Shown here: in pieces, positions 12,901-21,882 of the stretch
Position numbering within the stretch: position 1 is the first letter of the stretch
Layout of the letters: every line of letters begins with the position of its first letter
Source: Omphiscola glabra
Taxonomy: Eukaryota > Mollusca > Gastropoda > Lymnaeidae
Assembly: GCA_964017045.1 (NCBI GenBank)
Contig: OZ024796.1
Location: 21,785,510-21,849,509, forward strand
DNA: 64,000 nucleotides
Reading direction: 5' to 3'
Made by a program: the position numbers and the translations under genes
The notes under the pieces: generated by a model
Databases searched by the model: none
Told to the model about the DNA's origin: nothing
Seen by the model: the letters and a program-made list of their open reading frames with translations, nothing else

Positions 12901-14827
12901 TTGAAGGAGGGAACCGACCCTGTCGGTTTTTGGTTTGAAAAGGAAGCAGGACACACCAGAAACGAAATATATATAAGAGATTATTGATAATGATTTTATC
13001 TGACACAGTACCGGTAGTGCTCTAAGTACAATTTGTTACTTTTTTTTATTGGTTTCTATGAAACTACTTTGGTTAAGCTTTCATGTGATGCTCATGTATG
13101 TGTACTGTTAATTCATGGTAACAAAAGTGTACCAAAAATGTATGTATGTATGGCATCTTTCCGTCTACAAGAGACGATAGATTATCTTGTCTGATTGCAG
13201 CTCTTGGTGTGGCTAGTGAGACCGATCCTCAAGTGGCAGTCTCTTTTGCATGTCCCACACACGAATGCGGTGGAGCAGTGTTTTCTGGCCTTTCTCTGCG
13301 CTCTCTTTGCAGCTGCTTCCGCCCTGTAGAGTTCCTCGGCACGAAGTGATCCTGCCTTCAGGTCCTCCCAATTTGAGATGTTGATGTTGGTCGCCTTCAT
13401 GTCACTTTTGCATATGTCTAAGTATCTGAGACGAGGCCATCCAACTGACCTTTTCCCTGTCGCCAGCTCGCTGTACAGCACGTCCTTAGGTATGTGACCA
13501 GGTTGCATTCGCTTGACGTGCCCAAGCCAGTGGAGGCGTCTTTGGATTAAAATGGCTGGGACGCTGCACATATATAAAAATTCCCAAAAATAAATATTTA
13601 AAAAATGTAATCATTTTTTTAAGAGAGGTGGGGGGGGGGGGGGGGGGGGGGGGGAATGGGGAATGCATGCAAGTGCCAGGCACCAACATAACATTAAGAG
13701 GGCATCAAAATTGATATCAGTGGACTGCAGGGGCATCTATACAGGGAGAGAGGACTAAGCAATTGCTTCCAATCAGAGTGGAGGGGGGGGAAAGAGACGA
13801 AAAATTTCACGCACCCCCCCCCTCCGGCCGCCAGCTTTTGAATTTCTCCAGGTTGCAAAATTAATAATAATATGTGATAAATACTATACAAATACTCAAT
13901 TATTTTTACTAAGTGACTATTCAGAACCGGTTGTATAGCTGCTATGCGTACCCGGGTCCCTTTAAACTAAATGCTATTCAGATGTCATTTGTGGTAGTTT
14001 ATTTTAGCAAAACCGAAGAAGTAAGTTTATGAACATATAGTCCATTCAATTATCTTTCATTTGATAACAAATTTTGTCTTACAAACCCTACATAATATTT
14101 AAAATATTTTTTAATAAACACAACCTCTCACTTCTGATACCCCGGTCCAAATAGCCGCAGCCTTATTTTTTATTATAGTTTTTTATTTTTTGGGGTGTGG
14201 GGGTGTGCTAGTTATTTTATGATAAGAATGAACTACAGTCCTCAGGTCACTCTACTAACAATACTTATGGCTTATGGTTTTAAATATTATAACCAAAATA
14301 GAATTAACCAAAATAAAATTAGAGTATTTTATAATTTATTAGGCCTATAACTATAGATTAGTATAAATAGGCTATTTCTGATTTCACTTGACATTTTTTT
14401 ATATTATTTTTTTTTAATAGTAAATAATTTATAATATATATTATGAATTATATATGAATATGACAATATGGTGAAAAGAATAGTAAACAAAATTCTGACA
14501 ACTTTTTAACAGCACATTTTTCTATTACTTATAAATATTATAAGGGTTCGATTCAGGGGTTCACTATAGTGTAACTATATTATAATTATATTGATTAACT
14601 ATCAAAATATTAATGAACAAATCAAATAAATTAAATAAACAAATCATAAATGAGTCAAATGTCATGCCTATAGCCTATACTATACTATGACCCACAGTCA
14701 CACGCCGAAGTCAAAGGCAGGTCTGAGGGGGGGGGGTGGCTACCACTAGAATTTAAGACAGAATATGCATAACTCCCGTAACTTTATTACCAATGAATTT
14801 AAGACCTAGATTGCCGGTACTTGCCAT
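6977..14827 (-). CDS. TATDN1: TATDN1, TatD-family metal-dependent deoxyribonuclease, complete
   Basis: Twelve coding exons in transcript order: 14827-14791, 12736-12716, 12325-12281, 11879-11830, 11451-11388, 10099-9950, 9664-9622, 9269-9143, 8926-8850, 8569-8499, 7431-7299, 7094-6977. They total 936 nt, or 311 residues plus TGA; human TATDN1 has 297. All introns are GT-AG and every phase matches. TatD landmarks in order are LKFIDIGANL at the N terminus (the family's usual HxH replaced by D-x-G-x-N, as in animal TATDN1), [39 protein letters not shown] and LMIETDCPYC. Then STHAGYKF and a lysine-rich stretch precede the end. The family hydrolyses DNA with bound divalent metal, and in vertebrates TATDN1 is tied to DNA decatenation. 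The start was taken at 14827 because that ATG exon supplies the expected N terminus and the exact phase. Confidence 0.93.
7940..8215. repeat. Diverged interspersed repeat, related to 20510-20700
   Basis: This stretch in the TATDN1 intron between the 8499-8569 and 7299-7431 exons shares an ordered series of short matches with 20510-20700. Both have a C-rich 'caccccc' block, a 'cgcctctgagc'/'ttcccagccc' segment, then 'acttttacacc'-like and 'aaagaaaatattac' words. It looks like one old dispersed element; class and true ends are unknown. Confidence 0.35.
10392..10432. repeat. AT dinucleotide microsatellite
   Basis: An interrupted (TA)n tract in a TATDN1 intron. A 113-codon + frame that spans it has no motif and is low complexity. 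Confidence 0.8.
13135..13571 (-). mobile_element. 3' end of a non-LTR retrotransposon (LINE), minus strand, with microsatellite tail
   Basis: The minus-strand frame 13571-13182 (129 codons) carries the C-terminal LINE signature [20 protein letters not shown], then a [13 protein letters not shown] block. It ends with a zinc-finger-like C-x2-C-x12-H-x3-C motif. The 3' UTR ends in a segment antisense to 'ccgtctacaagagacgata' followed by a (CATA)n tail at 13135-13160. Another copy of the same family is at 18836-19290. The 5' part is missing, as is usual for truncated LINE insertions. Confidence 0.8.
13630..13654. repeat. Poly-G homopolymer tract of about 25 bases
   Basis: An uninterrupted G run next to the 5' edge of the LINE fragment. 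Runs of this length are error-prone in sequencing, so the exact length should not be trusted. Confidence 0.8.
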
Positions 14828-15656
14828 TTTTAGTAAACAAGTAAATATCTTCATTATTGCCAGATTTTTTGTACACGTATAAAACAAGCGAAATTTTGTA
14901 CTTGTAATCTATAGCATTTGTTTTCTTTTCTGCAACTTAAAATTAATTAAATAAATTATTTATTTTTAAACAGAGCCTCTTTTTTCCCCGTATCTGAGAA
15001 TTTGGCAATCTTTTTTATTCCTAATAATAATAACATTTTGTGGAATGTGATAGTACAACTTAAAGTTCACTGTGCACGCATGAGTTATAACCTATGACCT
15101 CTATCATGCACTCTTCGTCAGAACTCATACACACATAATTAATTGTTAGCTTTATATATAAAGTTTATGGAGATCAGGATGTGCAATAAAATCAATGAAT
15201 ATTATATTTACATTGTTGGAATATATTTTGCTTGATGCAACGTGATTTAAAATTCATAGACGTATTAAATTTGAGTATGTCTGGCATTGTCATAAAAGTT
15301 CATTTCTACATAAAAGCAAGATGTATTTTTATATTTAAATTTAGGCCTATGAAATGATTCTATCTCTAAGATTAACCTGTATTATTAAGACTTAGTGATT
15401 ATACGATGTATTAAATAGTTTAATTTGGCATTTATCATAAATGTAAGGACTATTAGGATAAGCCTATATGTTATCGAAAAATAAAAATAATATTAAACTA
15501 CTGGTATTGATAATGAAACTAAATTTTCAATTTATTTATAGGCCTATATTGTGAGTGGTTTAAGATCCAGTCTTTAGACTTAAAGCTTCTCATAGAGTGA
15601 AGTCAAGGAAACATTTGACATACAGATGAAGTGATCATGAACTCTGTACTTTCAAC
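14828..15656. promoter_or_regulatory. Shared upstream region of the divergent genes TATDN1 (-) and the protocadherin-like gene (+)
   Basis: The two predicted start codons face away from each other across 829 bp, so both upstream control regions must lie here, or TATDN1 has a further 5' leader exon. The stretch is AT-rich. I see no clear TATA/Inr pair or CpG cluster that I would assign to either gene. The call rests on position only. Confidence 0.4.
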
Positions 15657-17243
15657 ATGGCTATGTCTTTCGGGAATTCAAACTTACGGTTCGCAATCTT
15701 CTTTACATATTGTGTAATTAAAGCTAATATTCCCCTTACACTCGGGCACCCAGCACAAGATGTTAGATCAATGAAATTCAACGTCCACATTACCCATGCT
15801 GATGAAAATGGCATTATTTTGCTGTCAGAGGATGCCAACGAAAATTTCATATTAGGACTTATAGAACTAGAAAGCTCAGCCTACCATTTGGAAAATACCA
15901 ATTGCGTCACAGACAGTAAGCACGTAGTAGCTCGACGAGCAGGGAAGATGTTATTCAAGATCGAGCTAAATGAAGGAGTGGACAGGGAAAACCAATCTGA
16001 ATTTGAGGTGAGCATTTATTGCAGCTACGGCCACGCACACAGGACCAAGGTGGAAACTTTTACTGTTCGTGTTCTCGACGCAAACGACAATCCGCCTGTT
16101 TTCGACCTTTCCGTTTATAGCGTGAAAATAACCGAGGGGGTGGACGTTGGTCACTTGGTCGTTCGAGTGAATGCGCACGATGTAGACCTTGGTAGAAATG
16201 CTAAGTTTAAGTATTCACTCTCGGGATTTTCGGAAAGTAACGACAGTTCATTCGCTTTTGAAATAGACCCGGATAACGGAGACATTGTTACTCGTATGGA
16301 CATTGACCGAGAAGACGTGGCCTTGCATACATTGTCGGTACTGGCCACCGACCAAGGCGCCCCACCACGGACTGGTACTGCTCGTGTTGTCATTACAATA
16401 AATGACGTCAACGATAACGCACCGGTGATCCAAACAGAAGAGTTACACGTGCGAGAAAATGAACCAGCCCGGTCTGTCGTCGGAACAATACGGGCAGTTG
16501 ACGCCGACGCGGGGGAAAATGCTGAGATTATTTTCGTCAACGTGAACATGGGCGAAAATGTGCCAACGCATCCATTCTTGTTGAACTTCAACGGCGAAGT
16601 CTTGACTGCAGAACGGCTTGACAGGGAGAAAATATCACAGTATTCGTTGGTGGTCGCCGTCAGGGATAAGGGCTCTCCACAGCTCAGCAGCACATCAACA
16701 ATAACGATAACCGTTGACGACGCTAACGATAACGCACCAGAAGTCACCAGCCCTTGTCTTTCGCATGATGAAGATTTTATGATGGGGGGAAAAAATTCTT
16801 GTCATGGCAACATGAACGCCAGTGGTTCTGTGGTCATCGACAGGTACTGCCCTCAAAATGACACAGTTGTTTATCAGGTGATAGCTGTAGACAAGGACAT
16901 TGAGGAGAACGCCGCCCTGGCATACAGTTTAGACTCTGTTAACAATGGCCGTCACCCTCCCAGCGACGAGCTTTTGTTCAAAATAGACGAGAGCACTGGT
17001 GTTGTCACTTTGCGTCGCTGCGCCTATCGAGGTGAAGAACTCGTGCACACTCTCCGTGTGCGTGTGTCTGACTCGGGTCTCCCAAGTAAATCGGTTGTCT
17101 GTTTTCTAAACGTGACACTTGACATTGATCCGTTAGAACTTCCTTACTTCAAGAACAATGGAGAATCTAGATTTTCATCGAGGGAAGTCGTCTTGTTGTT
17201 GCTTTTGTTTTTACTGTGTTTTTTTCCTTCATCTTTTGAATAA
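15657..17243 (+). CDS. Protocadherin-like protein with four cadherin repeats and no cytoplasmic tail, single exon
   Basis: A 528-codon open frame with an in-frame TGA 30 bases upstream of the ATG. Residues about 10-30 are hydrophobic and suit a signal peptide. Calcium-binding linkers of the cadherin type follow: LDANDNPPVF (140-149), NDVNDNAPVI (249-258) and DDANDNAPEV (354-363). Each is preceded by matching D-x-D and LDRE motifs (IDREDV about 217, LDREKI about 321). This gives EC1 about 35-148, EC2 149-255, EC3 256-361 and EC4 362-495. The C terminus is a leucine-rich hydrophobic run (511-523) followed by only five residues. Protocadherins normally mediate calcium-dependent cell adhesion and carry six or more repeats, a membrane helix and a cytoplasmic domain. 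This one could be GPI-anchored, a truncated paralogue, or spliced to a tail exon I cannot see. The codon pattern is coding-like throughout, with more GC than the flanks. Confidence 0.85.
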   Translation: MAMSFGNSNLRFAIFFTYCVIKANIPLTLGHPAQDVRSMKFNVHITHADENGIILLSEDANENFILGLIELESSAYHLENTNCVTDSKHVVARRAGKMLFKIELNEGVDRENQSEFEVSIYCSYGHAHRTKVETFTVRVLDANDNPPVFDLSVYSVKITEGVDVGHLVVRVNAHDVDLGRNAKFKYSLSGFSESNDSSFAFEIDPDNGDIVTRMDIDREDVALHTLSVLATDQGAPPRTGTARVVITINDVNDNAPVIQTEELHVRENEPARSVVGTIRAVDADAGENAEIIFVNVNMGENVPTHPFLLNFNGEVLTAERLDREKISQYSLVVAVRDKGSPQLSSTSTITITVDDANDNAPEVTSPCLSHDEDFMMGGKNSCHGNMNASGSVVIDRYCPQNDTVVYQVIAVDKDIEENAALAYSLDSVNNGRHPPSDELLFKIDESTGVVTLRRCAYRGEELVHTLRVRVSDSGLPSKSVVCFLNVTLDIDPLELPYFKNNGESRFSSREVVLLLLLFLLCFFPSSFE

Positions 17244-17562
17244 TGATTTACATAATGTTCCTAAATAATTGGTCATAATCTGGATAAGTTAGAGTGTGTC
17301 AGGAGCCATTGGTTAAAACAAGAACGCAGTTTAAAAAAAAAAATCAACATTCTAATTGATTTTTTTTAATTAAAAAATTTTTTTATGCCAAATTGGCCAT
17401 TTTTCAATAAGCCATGTGTGTTTTGGCTGATCAATGGGAAAACAAAATGAAAGGGTTGTCAAATCATGATGACATGGGTGTTAAGGAATCCACAGTGTTG
17501 CGGCTTTTAAAGTGATAAAACGTATTTAATTCTTTAACGAGGGTTCGGACATTTCTTGTATA

Positions 17563-17897
17563 CTATCAACCCAGTTAAGTATCAACCCAGTTAACTATCA
17601 ATCCAGTTAACTATCATCCCGATTAACCACCAACCCAGTTAACTACCAAACCAGTTAACCACCAACGCAGTTAACTATCAACCCGGTTAACCACCAACCC
17701 AGTTAACCAACAAACCCAGTTAACTATCAACCCAGTTAACTATCAACCCAGTTAACTATCAACCCAGTTAACTATTAACCCCGTTAACTATCAACCCAGT
17801 TAAGTATCAACCCAGTTAACTATCAACCCAGTTAACTATCAACCCAGTTAACTACCAACCCAGTTAACTATCAACCCAGTTAACTATCAACCCAGTT
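17563..17897. repeat. 16-bp minisatellite, about 21 copies
   Basis: Tandem copies of TATCAACCCAGTTAAC with scattered substitutions (for example 'caccaacccagttaac') begin about 320 bp behind the protocadherin-like stop codon. Copies in the right half are the most uniform, which suggests recent expansion there. No coding frame is maintained. Confidence 0.95.
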
Positions 17898-20509
17898 TCG
17901 CTTCTTGTTGGACGCCAAAAGGCTCATTGACTCAAAATGCTAAGTGAAAAAAAAATGTCTTAATTCCAAATAAATTGATTGAAAAACAACAATAATATTT
18001 TATTTTTTTAAAAGAAATGAAAATAGATTTTTTTTCCATAACACGCAATTTCTATCATAGCACTTTAAGGGAGTCAGACTCCTTCGTGTAAACCCACATT
18101 TGCACGTGTATTGGGTGAACTGTTTGATAATTTTTTATAAGTTGGCTAGCCTAGTTTTGCATATGTGATGTCGGAACTGTCTAGAACGTTCCTAGTCAAT
18201 TCCACATATTCCTACTTGCCTCCTCATAACTAGAAATACATTCACATACATGTACAAATGAAGACTTGCATGAGATTATCACTGTCATTTTTCATGACTT
18301 TTAAATAACTAAATTATAAACTAAATGTGATATTCTAGGTATCAAAAAGGAACTTAGCAGATCAAATAATGAAGCTCTTTAACAGTCATCTTTAACGTCG
18401 TGGTCTTCTACTGTCAATGTCAGGTTTCTTAGGACGAAATGTTTTATATTCACTAACGACATGAGATTTCATAATGTCTATGCATTCTAATACAGACTTA
18501 CATTCAGTATTAATTGTGTATATTGGTTATGTTAGTTTTTTTAAAAAATATAAAGACCCTTGAATATAATATGTTAATTTACGTAATGTATTCGAAGCTA
18601 ATTATTTTACTTGAACATTGTTATATAAAAAAACACAATTTGAAAGAGAGATCACTAAAAATGAAAGACTTTAACAAAGTATTGTGTTGAAATATAAGAT
18701 ATCTGGGTGCTGAAGTAGGTCTATTTTTAGGCTATTTAAAGACAATGTTGAAATGTCTTATTCATTAAACTTTTATAGTTGAACCTGGTGTTGTTATTTA
18801 CTCATAATCCGATTATATTATCATATTATAGTCATCCTTCCGTCTTTACGAGAAGATGGGGTAGCTATTGACACTTCATCAAATGGCTTACGGGACCGAT
18901 CCTGGAATGCAAGTCTCGGCTGCACTACACGCAGGAGAACCTTGACTCCTGGCTAAATTTGGCCTTCCGTAAATCTCATTTTGTTGCAACGGCTTTGTTT
19001 TGCGCATCTTCTGCCTATATTCGACTCCTTTATACACCGCTGTTCGCCAGCTAGAGCGGTTCTCAGCGACGATCTCCCACCCATGGATTGATTTCTTTGC
19101 TGGCTTCCCTGTGTTCCTTTTGCAAACATCTTTAAATGGCGGCGGCCGTCTATTAAGACATGTGCCTTCTGCCAAATACAGCAGATCCATTGGGGTATCA
19201 TGACCCTCCTCCGTTCTCCTTACATGGCCTGAGTAGCAAAGGCGCCTCTTGCTAAGAGCGGAGAGCAAACAACACATTTTGGCACATTCCAGAACCTGTG
19301 TGTTAGGAACTTTTTTTCATATTATCACTTATCATATTTATGTTGCACCATCTCCATTTAGTGGGCTACTTCAAGGGGTACAGCCAAGACCGTTTTATTC
19401 ATGCGAAATATATGTTTAGTACATACTTTTTGGGAAGAGGGTGCCTAATTTCAGGTTTTACCACAGGCGCAGATTTTGCTTGCCACGGCCCGTGGTTACA
19501 GCACACACTCATATATGATCGACTCATTTTCTGTCCAAAAAAACAAACAAACAAACAAACTTTATATTTACAGTTTACTTTCAAGCTTTGGGTATACATG
19601 ACAACCTGTACGGTTTTCAATGTTCAATTAATTTGTACGTTTTAAAAAAATTATTTTTTCGACATTTACGATCGTACACGCTTTCATACGGTTTTCCATC
19701 GGCTTTATAAAATACCTATGCTTACACCTATGCCTACGCCTGAGCCTATACCTATGCCTATTTTTGCACAAGACATACCTTCTAAACTGGTGGTGCAATG
19801 AACTCAACGTTGGACAACGGGAATCTTAAATCTCTCATTTAGAAACGGTGCTCGGTGTCTTTGATATCATTCGTTATTACTAAGATAGCGTAGTGCGGCA
19901 GTAGTAGCCACTTATTGAGAAGAAAACACACATTTTACATTTATCTAACATTTCTATCAATAACTAGCTTTAATCATTAGTCATATTTTTTACTACGGCA
20001 TGGCTTAATTTAACGTGTTAATGGTTTCCAAAACTAAAATAGGCTGTGATATTCTGCGTTGTATAAGTTTACGATATTTTAAGCCGAAATCCGGTTGAAG
20101 ATTAGGCTATGTTACATTATTTTTTGTAATTATAATTTTACTGCAGCTAGAAACTTCCCATTATCATATTATATACACAAAAGTACATAGAGTCTAGAAA
20201 AAAAAAACTTCTATCCTTGTGTTATTTACCTCTAGTACAGTAACGTAAGATGAAAAATGAGATTATAAGTTGACGGTAAACTAAACTCAATAACCTTGTC
20301 AAGGCTGACACGACGATATAATATTTTTTTAATTTAAATATATGAATCTGTATAACTAAAGCTAGTACGAGTAACCAAAGAGTTATGTCTAATAATTATA
20401 TCTAAATTGCTATCAAATTCGTCAAAATTTTTTAGAAACTGCTATTAACCAGTGTAAAAAATATTAAAATTTCAGAATTAATATACCCATTTATGAATGT
20501 TAACATGCT
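17898..20509. other. Gene-free region apart from the LINE fragment at 18836-19290
   Basis: AT-rich sequence with no exon I can support. It includes a short degenerate hexamer tract of 'cctatg'/'cctacg' type at about 19710-19760. The 101-codon + frame at 19340-19645 shows no motif. Confidence 0.5.
18836..19290 (-). mobile_element. Second LINE 3'-end fragment of the same family, decayed
   Basis: The minus-strand frame 19277-18888 reads LSKRRLCYSGHVRRTEEGHD, a degenerate form of the RLxWxGHVxRM signature. It then has FKDVCKRNTGKPA and WEIVAENRSSWRT, the latter matching the W-x-R tail of LINE proteins. The 3' end at 18836 shares the 'ccttccgtctttacgagaaga' type terminus with the copy at 13135-13571, so both derive from one family. 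Confidence 0.75.
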
Positions 20510-20700
20510 AAAATGTGAATACAAGTAACTCACTTTATAAGAATACCAACTAGTGACACCCCCACTCCCCAAGACTCGCAACCGCATTTTGTTTTCACGC
20601 CTCTGAGCTATATTATTAGTCTATGACCCACCCACTTTTACACCGCAGATTTATTTCACCACCTATTTAAGAAAAACAAAAGAAAATATTACGCACCAAA
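20510..20700. repeat. Diverged interspersed repeat, partner of 7940-8215
   Basis: It carries the same ordered blocks as 7940-8215 (C-rich segment, 'gacccacccacttttacacc', 'aaaagaaaatattac') and lies immediately left of the palindromic MITE. Class unknown. Confidence 0.35.
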
Positions 20701-20731
20701 CGCTCTTGCGATACATTAAAAAAAAAATCTT

Positions 20732-21101
20732 AATGGACTACGATGAGTCGATTGTTTTGTCACGTGATACGTGTAAAAACAAGTAAGACTTCCGGGAGGC
20801 TGTCTGCAACACACTAGTCGCTCACAAATTTTTCTTCAAACAACTTTCTTCCTTTAATCATAACTGAATTATAATTATTGTCACATTTAATGAATGTCAT
20901 TTAAAGAAACGCGTGTATTCAAGAATACATTTTTAAATTAACACTGGGGAAGCGCTGATGGAGACAAACATTTTGCTTTAGAATTAATGATAATGGCAAT
21001 GGCTGATCAGCTGTTATCTGTTGTTATGTATAGCAGAAAGCCTACCAATTGCTGTTACGTATCACGTGACAAAACAAGGAAGTGACTCATCGTAGTCCAT
21101 T
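20732..21101. mobile_element. 370-bp MITE with long terminal inverted repeats, copy 1
   Basis: It begins AATGGACTACGATGAGTC and ends with the exact reverse complement. The inverted match continues, with short interruptions, through the TTTTGTCACGTGATACGT segment (about 45 bp in all). There is no coding capacity. A second copy in opposite orientation starts at 63687. I could not settle a target duplication, so the superfamily is open. Confidence 0.85.
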
Positions 21102-21391
21102 GGCGCAGTTGGGCTATGTGAAATTTTCGATATGTTAACTATGAAATACAGAAAAATATGATTGTGTGGGGGTTGCTATGGGAAGTGGGTCAATTAGCCG
21201 TCCGAAAATTTTGCCTACCAGCCTACGAACAAAGCGAAGTTAACAGAGAGGATTTAAAAAGATAAAAGGGAAAATTATATTTTGTTGGAATTTTCTTTTT
21301 TTTTTTTTTTCTGTACACATTTTTTTATACCACAAATTGGCATGTATAGTTTCGGGTCACTTAACTTAAAAACATTGACAAGACTCTAAAC

Positions 21392-21874
21392 CAGTGATTC
21401 CCAAAGTGGTCTATATCGACCCCCAGGGGTCGACGACAACTTGCAAAGGAGCCATGTCAGCGACTGAAGGCTCGCTCAGCTAGAAAAAAATTGGTGGTCC
21501 ATGAATTGAAAATGGGGGTCAACGATAGTCAATCTCATGAAAACAGGTCGCGACTTCTATTTTGGCATTCCATGAATGGAATAATCCACCTTATAATGTA
21601 AAGACATATATCTGCCTGAATAAATTATAAAAGTACCTATGAAGTAAAATTTAAAAAAAACCAAATGTTCATGAAACGTGATGAAGAATCATTTTAAAAT
21701 TTAATTTATTAGATTAGGTATATTTCAAAGTGAGTAGCACTATACCGACTGTGTAAATTCATTTTAAATTAATGAATTTGCAAAAAATCAATATCAGGTA
21801 AGCAGGGAGGGGTCTACCCAAAACCGAAAAACATGGCAAGTGGTCTACGAGACAAAAAAGTTTGGGGATCTCTA
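21392..21874. mobile_element. Non-autonomous hAT-like element, 483 bp, with perfect 8-bp target duplication
   Basis: The 8-bp sequence CTCTAAAC flanks the element on both sides (21384-21391 and 21875-21882). The ends CAGTGATTCCCAAA and TAGAGATCCCCAAA (the latter reverse-complemented) are imperfect terminal inverted repeats. An 8-bp duplication and CAGTG-type ends are the hallmarks of hAT transposons. No transposase remains. Confidence 0.85.
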
Positions 21875-21882
21875 CTCTAAAC

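Noticed and set aside
16151..16747. 198-codon open frame on the minus strand within the protocadherin-like gene, and two smaller ones beside it
   Set aside because: Shadow frames opposite a clear coding sequence. The + strand carries the conserved DxNDNxP motifs and the minus translation is Ser/Thr-rich nonsense.
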